A stretch of 64,000 nucleotides of DNA from assembly GCA_003460745.1 (NCBI GenBank), contig QTVU01000001.1:1-64000 (forward strand), written 5' to 3'. A program made the translations under genes and the position numbers. This document shows, in pieces, positions 16,007-24,986 of the stretch. Each line of letters begins with the position of its first letter. Within the stretch, counting starts at the first letter, position 1. Origin of the DNA: Firmicutes bacterium AM55-24TS. Its GTDB lineage: Bacteria; Bacillota; Clostridia; UBA1381. A model generated the notes under the pieces. That model searched no databases. It worked only from the letters and a program-made list of their open reading frames with translations, and was not told where the DNA came from.

Positions 16007-16837
16007 TTAATCACCAAATGCTCCGGCTTTGTCTAAAATAACTAATATGCGAATCATATTCTTTGTCAGTCCCAAATCGTCATCATCAATACCGGACAAA
16101 TAACCCTTTTTCTTGATTTTTTCAATCGTTGGTGCAGCCCAATCAGGAATACTGTCAACGGTATAACCCTCAAAACCGTTTGCATTATCTATCATCACGC
16201 ACATTCTGATAATGTCCATAGTCAATCCCAGCTCGTTATCACCTGTGCCGTTCAGATAACCCCTATCCATTAGTTTTTGGATTGTCGGCTTTGCCCACGA
16301 GGGCATATTATCGTCCATATAATTATAGATTTTTTCGTTTTCCAATGAATCCAACCGTTTTTCGACTGCGTCCATTCTTGCCGCCAAATCATCTAACTGT
16401 GCCATATTTGTATCCTCCGTGTCATTTAACAGCTCTACTTCGCCCAATTCAATCGAATAATCCAAATCGCCAGTTGTGCCAACATCAAAATCTAATTTTT
16501 CTATGGCTACAGCCATATTTATGCTGATGTTTGCAAAACCGGTTGATGTAATCACTAAACGAACAGGCAATTTTCGTTTTTGCCACGATTTTAATTTTTC
16601 GTAGTATTCTTGACCGTCCATTGACGCATCACGTCTGAACGGATAGTCATGGACAGGAAATGTTCCGTCCCATGAAACACCTCGCAATTCGGTATTTCCT
16701 ATAATTTTAATCCAGCCATATCCGGCTGATTCAAATGTTTCTGTTGACTGTGAATTTGTCACAGAAAAAGAGGGAGGAGTGACAGGAATATGCACTACCT
16801 CCTCGCTGTTATTTACGCTTAGGTAAAAATCTAACAT
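16007..16837 (-). CDS. XkdP-like baseplate protein ending in two SLH-like wall modules
   Basis: 276 residues. Residues about 1-140 resemble the XkdP/gp53-type N-terminal domain: VHIPVTPPSFSVTNSQS, YGWIKIIGNTELRGVSWDG and DYSIELGEVELL. A short coiled coil (about 150-168) follows. Then come two tandem units of about 50 residues beginning NMPSWAKPTIQKLMDRGYL and SIPDWAAPTIEKIKKKGYL, each ending GLTxxMIRxxVxxD. XkdP proteins usually carry LysM here, so the modules probably replace LysM as the wall-binding device. The same module ends the phage endolysin. It lies between tape measure and hub, as expected. Confidence 0.8.
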   Translation of the reverse strand: MLDFYLSVNNSEEVVHIPVTPPSFSVTNSQSTETFESAGYGWIKIIGNTELRGVSWDGTFPVHDYPFRRDASMDGQEYYEKLKSWQKRKLPVRLVITSTGFANISINMAVAIEKLDFDVGTTGDLDYSIELGEVELLNDTEDTNMAQLDDLAARMDAVEKRLDSLENEKIYNYMDDNMPSWAKPTIQKLMDRGYLNGTGDNELGLTMDIIRMCVMIDNANGFEGYTVDSIPDWAAPTIEKIKKKGYLSGIDDDDLGLTKNMIRILVILDKAGAFGD

Positions 16838-16852
16838 TTTCCCTCACTCCTT

Positions 16853-19273
16853 TTATAAAATTGCATACTGTCGTTTTATTTCAGGTACAACTATATTTAT
16901 AAATCGTGCCGCCATTTCTTCTTCATTCGCATTTCCTGCATTAATGGTGACGTTTATATTAATATCATTGTTTCCCTGACTTTTCTTTTGACTGTTTTCA
17001 GTGTATGCTTGCAAATTCCGCCAAAATGCCGAAAGTGGAAGTATCGCCTCAGCCCCTGCTTCGCCACCCATTTGAATCTTGCCGTTTGCAAATCCAAATG
17101 CAGTTGGACGTGTCATAATACCGCCCTTGGCGTTCCAATCCAATCCGAATTTTGGAATAGGTGTATCAACCCCCATCACCGTAACAGTTCCTGTCTGCAC
17201 AATCTTTGGTGCTTTCAGCAGGCTTTTTATTTTGTCCCATACAGATGATACAGTATCAGAAATTTTAGTGAACACATTTTTAACTGTGTCAACTGCCGCC
17301 GTAATCTTTTCAACAATGCCGTTTTTTATGTTTTCAAAAATAGTCATTACGGTGTTTTTCACATTGCCAAATGCTTCACCGAATTTACTTTTTACGACTT
17401 CCATCTTCTCGCCGACTGCATTGATAATCTCGCCGAGCTTACCGCCTGTTAATTGATTAATTGCGTCATAGCCTGTCCTGTAGTATTCCTTGACACCCTC
17501 TATTGCCGCAAATGTAGCACCTTTCAGTCCTCCGCCGTGTGCGTCATATGCACTTTTTATGTTGTTCAGTTTTTCCGATACAGCATTTTTTACACCGCCC
17601 CATAATTCTGACGTTTTTTCTTTGACTCCGTTCCACATTGTAGACACTTTTTCTTTGACTGCTGATATTCCGTTTTTTATCTTTTCAAATCCGGCTTTTA
17701 TTCCTTCCCATGCACTTGTAACAATCGCTTTAACTTTTTCCCATAGGTTGATCCAAAAATTTCGGAATCCTTCGGACTTATTCCACAATACAATAAACGC
17801 CCCTACCAATGCACCGATAGCCACAATGACAATACCAATCGGATTTGCTGTCATAGCTACATTTAACGCCCATTGTGCGGCTGTTGAAATACCCATAACA
17901 ACATTTTTAGCCGTTTCAGCTGCATTCCACAACAAAACTGCACCTTTGTATGTGATTATCGCCCCTGCAACTGCTCCTATTACCGGAGATAATGCCTCAA
18001 TTACCGATATAGCTCCACTGGCTAAATCCATAGCCGTAGATAATGCGTCACAGAATGTTGATATACCTCCCTCACAGAAATCTTTAAGCATTGGTCCAAT
18101 GTTTGAAAATGTATCAGTTATGGTATTTTTCAGTCCCTCAAACGACCCTTTTAGCTTTCCTACAGAACTTTCACCGATTACATCTGTCATACCGTCAAAA
18201 ATTGATGGTATTGCATCTAAAACAGCCTTTCCCAATGCAGGTAATTGGCTGATTAAACCGGTAACCAAACTCTTTGTGGCTGAAACAAGGTGTGGAAGTA
18301 TATCGGATACCATTGACGGAAGTTCTGCTACAATTACAGGAGCCAAACTCTCAATTAACGAACCTACGCCACTTAACGCACCCGTTATTGCCGGTATAAC
18401 ATTCTGCCCGAACGTCTTAGCCGAATCAACCAGTGCATCCAAACTCTGATCAAACATTTCTCCGCCTGTTGTCAAACCGACAAGAGTATTTTCAAACGCC
18501 GCTTTCAGTGACCCCCACGATCCGCTTATTGTCGTGCTTGCCTCTTTTGCCGTTGTTCCCGTTATGTCCATTTGCGTTTGGATTGCATGAATAGCCTGTG
18601 TAATATCGGCAAATGATGAAATATCATACTTCTGCCCGGTAAGTTTCTGTGCATCGCTAAGCAGTCGTTTCATTTCAGCTTGTGTGCCACCGTAACCTAA
18701 CTTCAAGTTGTCAAGCATGGTGTAATTTTGCTTTGCAAAACCTTGATAGGCATTTTGAATGTCTGTCATATTCGTGCCCATCTTATTTGCATTATCAGCC
18801 ATATCCACCAACGCTGAATTTGCATAATCCGCCGCCTTTGCTGTATCGCCCTTTAAACTGGAAATCAGTGATGCCGAAAAATTTGTAACTGTTTCCATAT
18901 AGCTATTAGCTGACAAACCTGCGGTTTTGTATGCATCATTTGCATATTTCTGTACTGCCGCCGAACTGTCTTTGAACAATGTATCGACACCACCTGTCAG
19001 CTGTTCATAATCAGCAAATGAACTGACTGATTTTGCTACCATTGTTCCTACTGCGGTAGCGGCTGCCGTTCCGGCAATAGCTAACCCTTTGCCCAATTTA
19101 CCAACGGCACTGCCAACAACTTTAGCTTTATCTCCCAATTCAGAAATTTTTTTGCTTGTGTTGTTCAATGTACTACGCAGATTATTGCTTTCATTTTGGG
19201 CTTTTTTCATATTTGCAAAGAAGTTTCCGGCTTTCAACGACAGTGTTGCTCCTATGTTTCTACCTTTTGCCAC
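16853..19273 (-). CDS. Tail tape measure protein
   Basis: 806 residues, the longest phage gene. It has an N-terminal coiled coil, the TP901-like block (ADYEQLTGGVDTLFKDSSAA, then AYKTAGLSANSYMETVTNFS), several hydrophobic segments (about 425-500, VIEALSPVIGAVAGAIITYK) and Ala/Lys-rich helical repeats (WEGIKAGFEKIKNGISAVKE). Its length sets tail length, and it enters the envelope at ejection. It starts at GTG 19273 with AGGAGGCGGTTGAT upstream, 1 bp past the frameshift extension of the chaperone gene. Confidence 0.93.
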   Translation of the reverse strand: MAKGRNIGATLSLKAGNFFANMKKAQNESNNLRSTLNNTSKKISELGDKAKVVGSAVGKLGKGLAIAGTAAATAVGTMVAKSVSSFADYEQLTGGVDTLFKDSSAAVQKYANDAYKTAGLSANSYMETVTNFSASLISSLKGDTAKAADYANSALVDMADNANKMGTNMTDIQNAYQGFAKQNYTMLDNLKLGYGGTQAEMKRLLSDAQKLTGQKYDISSFADITQAIHAIQTQMDITGTTAKEASTTISGSWGSLKAAFENTLVGLTTGGEMFDQSLDALVDSAKTFGQNVIPAITGALSGVGSLIESLAPVIVAELPSMVSDILPHLVSATKSLVTGLISQLPALGKAVLDAIPSIFDGMTDVIGESSVGKLKGSFEGLKNTITDTFSNIGPMLKDFCEGGISTFCDALSTAMDLASGAISVIEALSPVIGAVAGAIITYKGAVLLWNAAETAKNVVMGISTAAQWALNVAMTANPIGIVIVAIGALVGAFIVLWNKSEGFRNFWINLWEKVKAIVTSAWEGIKAGFEKIKNGISAVKEKVSTMWNGVKEKTSELWGGVKNAVSEKLNNIKSAYDAHGGGLKGATFAAIEGVKEYYRTGYDAINQLTGGKLGEIINAVGEKMEVVKSKFGEAFGNVKNTVMTIFENIKNGIVEKITAAVDTVKNVFTKISDTVSSVWDKIKSLLKAPKIVQTGTVTVMGVDTPIPKFGLDWNAKGGIMTRPTAFGFANGKIQMGGEAGAEAILPLSAFWRNLQAYTENSQKKSQGNNDININVTINAGNANEEEMAARFINIVVPEIKRQYAIL

Positions 19274-19274
19274 A

Positions 19275-19846
19275 TCAACCGCCTCCTGTCATTGCTTTTA
19301 TCTTTTCAGCTTCTTCTTCGTATGCTTTTATCATACTGGCTCGTAAAAATGCCTTTTCATTTCCCGTAGCCCCGGCAATTCTATCCCAATCAAAACCACG
19401 TTGGACGTAGTAATGTATTAATTCAAAATCACCGTTGCGTTCAATTAGTTTTTTAGTTCTTCAACCGCCTTAACGCTATCATCAACATAACCTGCAAAAC
19501 TTAATGCAGCCTTTGAAATATTCACTACCTCGCCCGGTTCAAATATTTTGTCAAGAATATCTAATGGTTCTTGGCAGCCATATGCCTGTTGCAGTTGTTT
19601 GTTTTTCAGTGGCGGTTCTGTCACACATTCATACACCAGATATGCATCCGATTCGCCTGAATACGCATCCATATTCATTGCGTCATTTACTTGATTTCTT
19701 GTTGGTTTTGTTATTGTGATTGTGCCGTCAAGGCTTTCAACGTACAATTCCTTTGTTTTATTTTTGTTCTTTGCTTCCTTTACTTGCTCTGAACGTCTTA
19801 TCATTTCGTCCAACGTCAATCTTGTATGTTTTTCTTGTCCTGTCAT
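19275..19846 (-). CDS. Tail assembly chaperone, -1 frameshift product (gpGT-like)
   Basis: If ribosomes slip -1 on the heptamer A-AAA-AAC at 19454-19448, immediately before the TAA, translation continues for 57 codons to TGA 19277-19275, giving about 190 residues. The added tail reads LIERNGDFELIHYYVQRGFD, then WDRIAGATGNEKAF and a helical KAYEEEAEKIKAM end. That resembles the T domains of tail chaperones. The extension runs up to the tape measure start with no gap. G and GT forms wrap the tape measure protein during tail assembly. The frameshift is inferred from the perfect slippery site and the conserved open extension. Confidence 0.85.
19445..19846 (-). CDS. Tail assembly chaperone, zero-frame product (XkdN-like, gpG)
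   Basis: 133 residues: MTGQEKHTRLTLDEMIRRSE, TITITKPTRNQVNDAMNMD and ALSFAGYVDDSVKAVEELKN. It resembles XkdN-type tail chaperones in size and position between tail tube and tape measure. It ends with the codons CTA AAA AAC TAA, which hold the slippery heptamer for the longer form. A good AGGAGG-like site lies before the ATG. Confidence 0.85.
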   Translation of the reverse strand: MTGQEKHTRLTLDEMIRRSEQVKEAKNKNKTKELYVESLDGTITITKPTRNQVNDAMNMDAYSGESDAYLVYECVTEPPLKNKQLQQAYGCQEPLDILDKIFEPGEVVNISKAALSFAGYVDDSVKAVEELKN

Positions 19847-19867
19847 TTTTATATCCTCCTAAAATGT

Positions 19868-20320
19868 TTAATCCTGTTCTATCGGTTCAATGCTTGCAAG
19901 GAATTTCAATCCTGTAAAACCGCCTTTGTATTCTTCTTCAACTACCTTACCGTTTTCACCGCCGGTTAGTGGTACACTCTCAACCCAACAATTAGTCAGT
20001 TGGATTTTTTCATATCCGCCACCATATGCGTCTGGGTCTTTTAGTTGACTAATCAGTGTAGAACGTGGGTCTTTTCCTTGCATAAACGCTTCCGCAAAAC
20101 TCTTGCCTCGTGAAAATACCTTTCGCACTTTCATTGTGAACGTACCCGATACACTCATCAACTTGCTATCCTTGATCATATCACCCGCAAATGTGACATC
20201 TTCACGGTCAGTATCCAGTGTTGCTTCAAAACTTGAAATTTCATAAATGACCGAATCGTCCCACCATACCTTGCCGTGTGTACCGGAAATAATGTTAGGT
20301 GCTGAAATTTTTCTACTCAT
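19868..20320 (-). CDS. Tail tube protein (XkdM-like)
   Basis: 150 residues: ISGTHGKVWWDDSVIYEISS, FEATLDTDREDVTFAGDM, LMSVSGTFTMKVRKVFSRG and YEKIQLTNCWVESVPLTG. This pattern matches the XkdM tail-tube family of contractile phages, whose rings build the inner tube below the sheath. It lies between sheath and chaperone genes, the standard order. Confidence 0.9.
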   Translation of the reverse strand: MSRKISAPNIISGTHGKVWWDDSVIYEISSFEATLDTDREDVTFAGDMIKDSKLMSVSGTFTMKVRKVFSRGKSFAEAFMQGKDPRSTLISQLKDPDAYGGGYEKIQLTNCWVESVPLTGGENGKVVEEEYKGGFTGLKFLASIEPIEQD

Positions 20321-20338
20321 ATATGTCTACCTCCTCGA

Positions 20339-21388
20339 TTACATGTTTACAACGAATTTCAAATCTTCCGCTGCGTTTTGCATTTGAATATGTGCCGCCA
20401 TAAACATAAATGTGCCTGTATTGGCTTGTTTGATTGCAACATCACTCATATTTGCAACGTCAACACTCTTGCTCGCCAAATACTCTCTTTGTGCGTCTAT
20501 GTCGATTTCTGCATAATGTTCGTAACCGTCATATAGCACACCTTCCTTTGTCAGTGTTTCAAAATATTGATTCACTGCGGCGATAAACAGTTCTTTGTTT
20601 TCAATACTGTTACTTCTGCCGATATAGTTTTCTTTGAATGTTGTTCTAATGTCTTCTGCAATCAGATCCATTCCTTCAACTATCTTGATTGACTTCATAT
20701 CCTCTGTCTGATTTGTTCCAACCGTTGTCAATGAATTCACACCTCGTGCAATTTCGACCTGCTCACCATCGTTGATTAAAATTAGCTTTCCGGCATCAAC
20801 ATCCGCATCGGGGGTTAAACTCTCTGTAATACTGTTGATTTCTGAAATGACTTTGCCTGTTACACTCTCATTCAGTGCAGTTCCGGCAATAATACTGGCA
20901 ATATATACGCAAAATTCAGCGGTCGTATAGGTCTTACTGCCGATTTTTATATCATCGGTATCAAAATTTATAATACCGATGTTATTTGATACAGAATGCG
21001 GTAATACTGCCTTAAACGGTTTCTTTGCCGTTCGCTGTGCAATAATCCAATCTGCCACAGTCTTAACTTCACCGTCCTGTAATGACGGAACGGCAAGATA
21101 ATTCCACTTCTTATTCGCCAAACGCTTCAATGCATCATCAAGACTTCCTTCTGCGGCAATTCTTTCGATAATCACTTTTTTGGGTGAACCTTTAAACGCC
21201 ATATTTATGTAATTTAGATTGTCTGATGTCCAATGGCTCTTAACCACTTCCGTCTCATTGTTGTAAACGTATGTGGTATCTTCCTTGGTTTCATCCTTCA
21301 AAATCAGTGCAACTGTACCGTTTGCACTGCGTTTTACAGCGGTTTGTGCCGCTGCTTTAAATTCTACATTTATTGTTGATAATCCCAT
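20339..21388 (-). CDS. Tail sheath protein (XkdK-like)
   Basis: 349 residues. MGLSTINVEFKAAAQTAVKR, NGTVALILKDE, KVIIERIAAEGSLDDALKRL, ILINDGEQVEIARGVNSLTT and the C-terminal GVLYDGYEHYAEIDIDAQ match the contractile tail sheath family. Its presence shows the phage has a myovirus-type contractile tail. Most sheath homologues are longer (about 430-480), so this is a compact form. Confidence 0.92.
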   Translation of the reverse strand: MGLSTINVEFKAAAQTAVKRSANGTVALILKDETKEDTTYVYNNETEVVKSHWTSDNLNYINMAFKGSPKKVIIERIAAEGSLDDALKRLANKKWNYLAVPSLQDGEVKTVADWIIAQRTAKKPFKAVLPHSVSNNIGIINFDTDDIKIGSKTYTTAEFCVYIASIIAGTALNESVTGKVISEINSITESLTPDADVDAGKLILINDGEQVEIARGVNSLTTVGTNQTEDMKSIKIVEGMDLIAEDIRTTFKENYIGRSNSIENKELFIAAVNQYFETLTKEGVLYDGYEHYAEIDIDAQREYLASKSVDVANMSDVAIKQANTGTFMFMAAHIQMQNAAEDLKFVVNM

Positions 21389-21389
21389 A

Positions 21390-21809
21390 TTATATACCTC
21401 TCATTTCTATGGTTTCTGCATTGTCATAATCGTCACATTCATCAATGGACTGTGTTATAGGAACGTCATACATCACAGTTAAACGTTCTTCTTCGATTGT
21501 CATATCCATTGTTTCCATAGTTAAATGCCTGTCCTGTACATCAATCGTACTGTACATCAATGTTTCGCGAATTTTTTCCGCCGCCTCTGCACATTCTTGT
21601 GCAGTTTCAGTTTTTGGAATATACTTGATGGTTACACTGTAAACGTCATCCTCCAAAAATCCTCCGGATTTTGTAATTGATGATGGGTATACATAGATGA
21701 ACACTGCCGGCTTAGGATAGCCTTCTTGAATTTCTGATGATATAACATTAAATTCTGCATTTCGTAGTTTGTCCGCTATAAATCTGCGTATATCCTGTGA
21801 TTTAATCAT
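21390..21809 (-). CDS. Tail terminator-like protein
   Basis: 139 residues: MIKSQDIRRFIADKLRNAEF, PKPAVFIYVYPSSITKSGG, CAEAAEKIRETLMYSTIDVQ. The position between the HK97 gp10-like gene and the sheath gene and the size fit the tail terminator/completion proteins of PBSX-type phages (DUF6838-like). It overlaps the gp10-like gene by 8 bp. Confidence 0.7.
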   Translation of the reverse strand: MIKSQDIRRFIADKLRNAEFNVISSEIQEGYPKPAVFIYVYPSSITKSGGFLEDDVYSVTIKYIPKTETAQECAEAAEKIRETLMYSTIDVQDRHLTMETMDMTIEEERLTVMYDVPITQSIDECDDYDNAETIEMRGI

Positions 21810-22275
21810 TGTTAAATTCCTCCACTAATTTATCTAACATTTTATTTGCATCTCGGTCAAAACGTGATTGTGCCTCTTGTATTGCATTGCTTAACATATG
21901 CTTACCTTCAACACGTCCGTGCGATTTAATTCCTCTGGCGAAGCGTTGTACTCGGTTTAGTTTTTGTCCTTTTTCTCTTGTTCTGCCTCCCGACACCTGT
22001 TCGTGACCTAATTCAACCAAATGTCCGTGAGGTGCTCTCGTTTGAATTCTGACAACTCTGACTGTTCCACCCTTGTACAGTTTAACTTTTTTTAATCTCC
22101 ACGAATTGCGGAGTTTTTTTGTCTTTACCGGCGTAAGCGATTTTGTCTTTCTATTGACTGCTTGTCCCTGTGCCATTAAAACTGCATCTGCCTTGTCCGG
22201 ATAGTTTTTTTCAAAACGTTTGAACGATTTTTCCAATTCATCAAAACCGAATACATCTTTATTCTGTCTTGCCAT
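21802..22275 (-). CDS. HK97 gp10-like tail component
   Basis: 157 residues, basic, with GFDELEKSFKRFEKNYPDKA, TPVKTKKLRNSWRLKKVKLY, RAPHGHLVELGHEQVSGGR and MLSNAIQEAQSRFD. TGxLRxSW and HxxLVExGH-type phrases are typical of the HK97 gp10/tail completion family that joins head and tail. It overlaps the genes on both sides. Confidence 0.85.
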   Translation of the reverse strand: MARQNKDVFGFDELEKSFKRFEKNYPDKADAVLMAQGQAVNRKTKSLTPVKTKKLRNSWRLKKVKLYKGGTVRVVRIQTRAPHGHLVELGHEQVSGGRTREKGQKLNRVQRFARGIKSHGRVEGKHMLSNAIQEAQSRFDRDANKMLDKLVEEFNND

Positions 22276-22702
22276 ATCTGTCCACCTCTGAACATACGAT
22301 TTTTAATTCCCTGTGACTCTCATTTATATCCAATACGGATACTATGTCAAATACCTTTGCACCGTACAGAATTTTCATATTACTTTCAATGCCGTTAAAA
22401 TAACGTGTTACCACGTTGTATGTTGTTTCTGCTCGAATTTTCTGTGATTCGTCATATTCTCTGCCTGTCGCAGGCGAAACATATGCACGAACACCGTAAT
22501 TGGCAAACACATTATTTAAACCGCTTAAAACTCCGCTTTTAAAACGGATTTCGCCGTCTTGCGTAGAATATACATCATCACTTGCAGCCTTTGTCACCGG
22601 GTGGAACGGAAACCACCCGATAACTTGTTCTAACTGTTCGTTTATTTCTGATGTTGACGGCTTTAAAAATACAACTTTGTGCCTTAGCTTTGCAAAATCC
22701 AT
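22259..22702 (-). CDS. Head-tail joining / head closure protein
   Basis: 147 residues: MDFAKLRHKVVFLKPSTSEI, IRAETTYNVVTRYFNGIESN, ILYGAKVFDIVSVLDINESH and the closing ELKIVCSEV. This is the SPP1 gp16 / phage head-tail joining pattern of a small beta barrel that closes the portal channel. It overlaps the connector gene by one base. Confidence 0.8.
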   Translation of the reverse strand: MDFAKLRHKVVFLKPSTSEINEQLEQVIGWFPFHPVTKAASDDVYSTQDGEIRFKSGVLSGLNNVFANYGVRAYVSPATGREYDESQKIRAETTYNVVTRYFNGIESNMKILYGAKVFDIVSVLDINESHRELKIVCSEVDRYGKTE

Positions 22703-22995
22703 TATTTTTTCACCTCATCATCAGTATCTTGTGGTGTTTCCAACTGTAACTGCATTAGCATAGTTGAAACATTCTGACTATACTTTGCCTGCCCATATGG
22801 ACTACGGTTTTCGTAATAGTCGCCCACCAACATCAGCATTACGGTATGTGCTTTGGGATTGTCCAGATCTACCTGCCTACCACATGCTGATTTGACGTAT
22901 TCTTCCGCCGTTGATATGTATATTTCCAACAATGTATCATCATCGGATGTATCTAATCGCAGAAAATTCTTTACTTCGTCTAATGTTAGGGACAT
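22702..22995 (-). CDS. Head-tail connector (gp6-like, phage DNA packaging)
   Basis: 97 residues, mostly helical: MSLTLDEVKNFLRLDTSDDD, TLLEIYISTAEEYVKSACG, VMLMLVGDYYENRSPYG. This matches the HK97 gp6/phage_connect_1 family that forms a ring under the portal. It follows the capsid gene, the usual place. Confidence 0.9.
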   Translation of the reverse strand: MSLTLDEVKNFLRLDTSDDDTLLEIYISTAEEYVKSACGRQVDLDNPKAHTVMLMLVGDYYENRSPYGQAKYSQNVSTMLMQLQLETPQDTDDEVKK

Positions 22996-23014
22996 TCTTC
23001 ACCCCTCCCATTCA

Positions 23015-24148
23015 TTACGCAGCTGCTTTTGTCGTTACAGCCTTGCTTCCTGCTGCCGTTATTGTTCCGTAGATGTATGTAGAACTATCTGCCTGAATGA
23101 CGTCATAGCTTTCGATCACACGCATAGTTGTCATATTTGCACCGAATTGATATTCAGTTGATACTGCAAACTGATAACCTTTCCTATCAATGAAATAACA
23201 ACCGGCTTTAAGATTTCCGTAGAAAATCGGTGCTTGTCCTGCTTTGGTGTTTGGCAGTTGTGCATCTGGGAACACAATTACAGGTAGTCCTTGGAACAAC
23301 TTTTGTGTCGGTGTTACATAGTCTTCCTTTAAAATTGGTCTGCCGACTGCGTCCTTTTCACTGTCCATAATGTCAAATCCTGTTTGGTTTGTGACAATAA
23401 CTGCACCGATTCGGGCGGATGGGTCCAAATCTTTGTTGATTGATGATTTCAATTCATCTAATCCCTTTATTGCCTTTGCCGTTTTACCGTTTTGCAATGC
23501 TGTGAAAATGTCTGTATTTTCACTGATGATTGAATTTTTAACAAACCAGTTATTTAGGTATGATGTCAAACCAGCCTTTTCCGATTCCAATAGTATATTT
23601 GAAATAGGGAAAACCTTACCTTTGTGTGTAACTTGGAATTTTTTCTGTTCAAATGATGGTTTAGTGCCTTCTGTGATTGTATCGCCATCTTCAAAATCTG
23701 CCAAACCTGTCGGAACGCCCTTTTCAAATACAAAACTACCTGTCAATGATGATGTCGGTACTACTGTTACCAAATCTTTTGCTGACATATATGTCTTTCT
23801 TAATTCTCTGATTGTTGTATCAACATCTTCAGGAATTAGAAAATTCTCACCGTCTGTACCGTTCGTGCCTGTAACCAATGCATTTTCCGCTTCGGTCAAT
23901 TTTTTTCTTAGTGCAATCTTTGCCATAACAGAAAAACCGTTTGCTGTTGTTTTGTTCTTTGGTTCTTCTGGTACGTTGTCCCTTTCCATTTCAAATAATG
24001 CTTTTTCATTTTCGTATGATGTTTGCAAATCCTTGATTTCGTCAATTAGTTGCTTTGCCTCAGCAAACTTACCTTCATTTTGAAAATTTCTTGCTTGTAG
24101 ATTTTTCTCTTTTATTTTTGCTAATAACTCACGCATCTTCTTGTTCAT
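23015..24148 (-). CDS. Major capsid protein, HK97 fold
   Basis: 377 residues. A helical N-terminal delta domain (about 1-85: LLAKIKEKNLQARNFQNEGK) is likely removed by the adjacent protease. The mature part shows LIPEDVDTTIRELRKTYMSA, LVTVVPTSSLTGSFVFEKG, GAVIVTNQTGFDIMDSEKDA, IFYGNLKAGCYFIDRKGYQ and VIESYDVIQ, typical of HK97-family capsids. Its start overlaps the end of the protease gene by 20 bp. Confidence 0.93.
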   Translation of the reverse strand: MNKKMRELLAKIKEKNLQARNFQNEGKFAEAKQLIDEIKDLQTSYENEKALFEMERDNVPEEPKNKTTANGFSVMAKIALRKKLTEAENALVTGTNGTDGENFLIPEDVDTTIRELRKTYMSAKDLVTVVPTSSLTGSFVFEKGVPTGLADFEDGDTITEGTKPSFEQKKFQVTHKGKVFPISNILLESEKAGLTSYLNNWFVKNSIISENTDIFTALQNGKTAKAIKGLDELKSSINKDLDPSARIGAVIVTNQTGFDIMDSEKDAVGRPILKEDYVTPTQKLFQGLPVIVFPDAQLPNTKAGQAPIFYGNLKAGCYFIDRKGYQFAVSTEYQFGANMTTMRVIESYDVIQADSSTYIYGTITAAGSKAVTTKAAA

Positions 24149-24986
24149 TTTCTATTGCTCCTTCCATAAATACGAAATTGTCTAACATATCCAATTCGTT
24201 ACTGTTTTTTTCTTTCTGTTCTTTCTGTTCTTCCTCGTCCGGATCTTCTTCCTCATCATCTTCATCCGTCTTTTTTGGTTTCGGATCTTCTTCCTCGTCC
24301 GGATCTTCTTCCTCATCATCTTCGTCATCATTTTTGACAACGACATTTTTAGGAATATTGTTGTAGGTTATAGACGAAATACACGCTGCCACATCTATGT
24401 TTTCATCTTCCTGTATTCGTGGGAATAATTCCGCCGCATCCTTTGCCGACAACCACGTTTCATCAGACATTTTCTGTTTGATGTCATCTTCGGTGATATT
24501 TTCAGCGACATTTTCCATGTATGTATCAACAATCGTTTGTTCGATGTTTTCCAATCTGTCCGCTGTTTCACGCAAATCGTTGGCATTTCCCATTGCATAC
24601 GTCCACGCTTTGTGGATCATCAAATAGGAATTTGCCGGCATAATGATTTCATCACCTGCCATAACAATGACAGACGCAATAGACGCTGCCAAACCGTCAA
24701 CATACACTGTTTTATGTGCCTTATGCCGTTTCAGCATATTATAAATAGCATTACCGGCAAATACATCACCGCCATTACTATTTACATAGATATTCAGCTG
24801 ACTGACATTTTCACATTCTTTCAACAGTGTGGCTACGTCAGATGGGCATTTATCATCATTTCCCCACCATTTATCCCCATCATTTCCGACTATATCGCCG
24901 TAAAAATAAATATCGGCTGAATCATCGGTCTGATTTCGGATATAACAGTTAAAACTATTCTGTTTCTTATTTCTGTGTCTTGACAT
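24129..24986 (-). CDS. Head maturation protease, ClpP-like, with acidic C-terminal tail
   Basis: Start ATG 24986 (MSRHRNKKQNSF) chosen for GGAAGGAGGAAATCAGAAAA upstream. About 285 residues. The ClpP/S14 core (about 20-215) shows DVAxLLKECENVSQLNIYVN, NSNGGDVFAGNAIYNML, GLAASIASVIVMAGDEI with the catalytic Ser, and YLMIHKAW with the His. The C-terminus is an extreme Asp/Glu tract (about 220-265) made of repeated DDEEEDPDEEE blocks, encoded by a repeated DNA segment. Such tails may act as scaffold or be self-cleaved. It cleaves the capsid delta domain in prohead maturation. Confidence 0.92.
   Translation of the reverse strand: MSRHRNKKQNSFNCYIRNQTDDSADIYFYGDIVGNDGDKWWGNDDKCPSDVATLLKECENVSQLNIYVNSNGGDVFAGNAIYNMLKRHKAHKTVYVDGLAASIASVIVMAGDEIIMPANSYLMIHKAWTYAMGNANDLRETADRLENIEQTIVDTYMENVAENITEDDIKQKMSDETWLSAKDAAELFPRIQEDENIDVAACISSITYNNIPKNVVVKNDDEDDEEEDPDEEEDPKPKKTDEDDEEEDPDEEEQKEQKEKNSNELDMLDNFVFMEGAIENEQEDA

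Noticed and set aside
17490..18449. 319-residue plus-strand ORF over the tape measure gene
   Set aside because: Antisense shadow with Pro/Thr-rich composition and no ribosome binding site.
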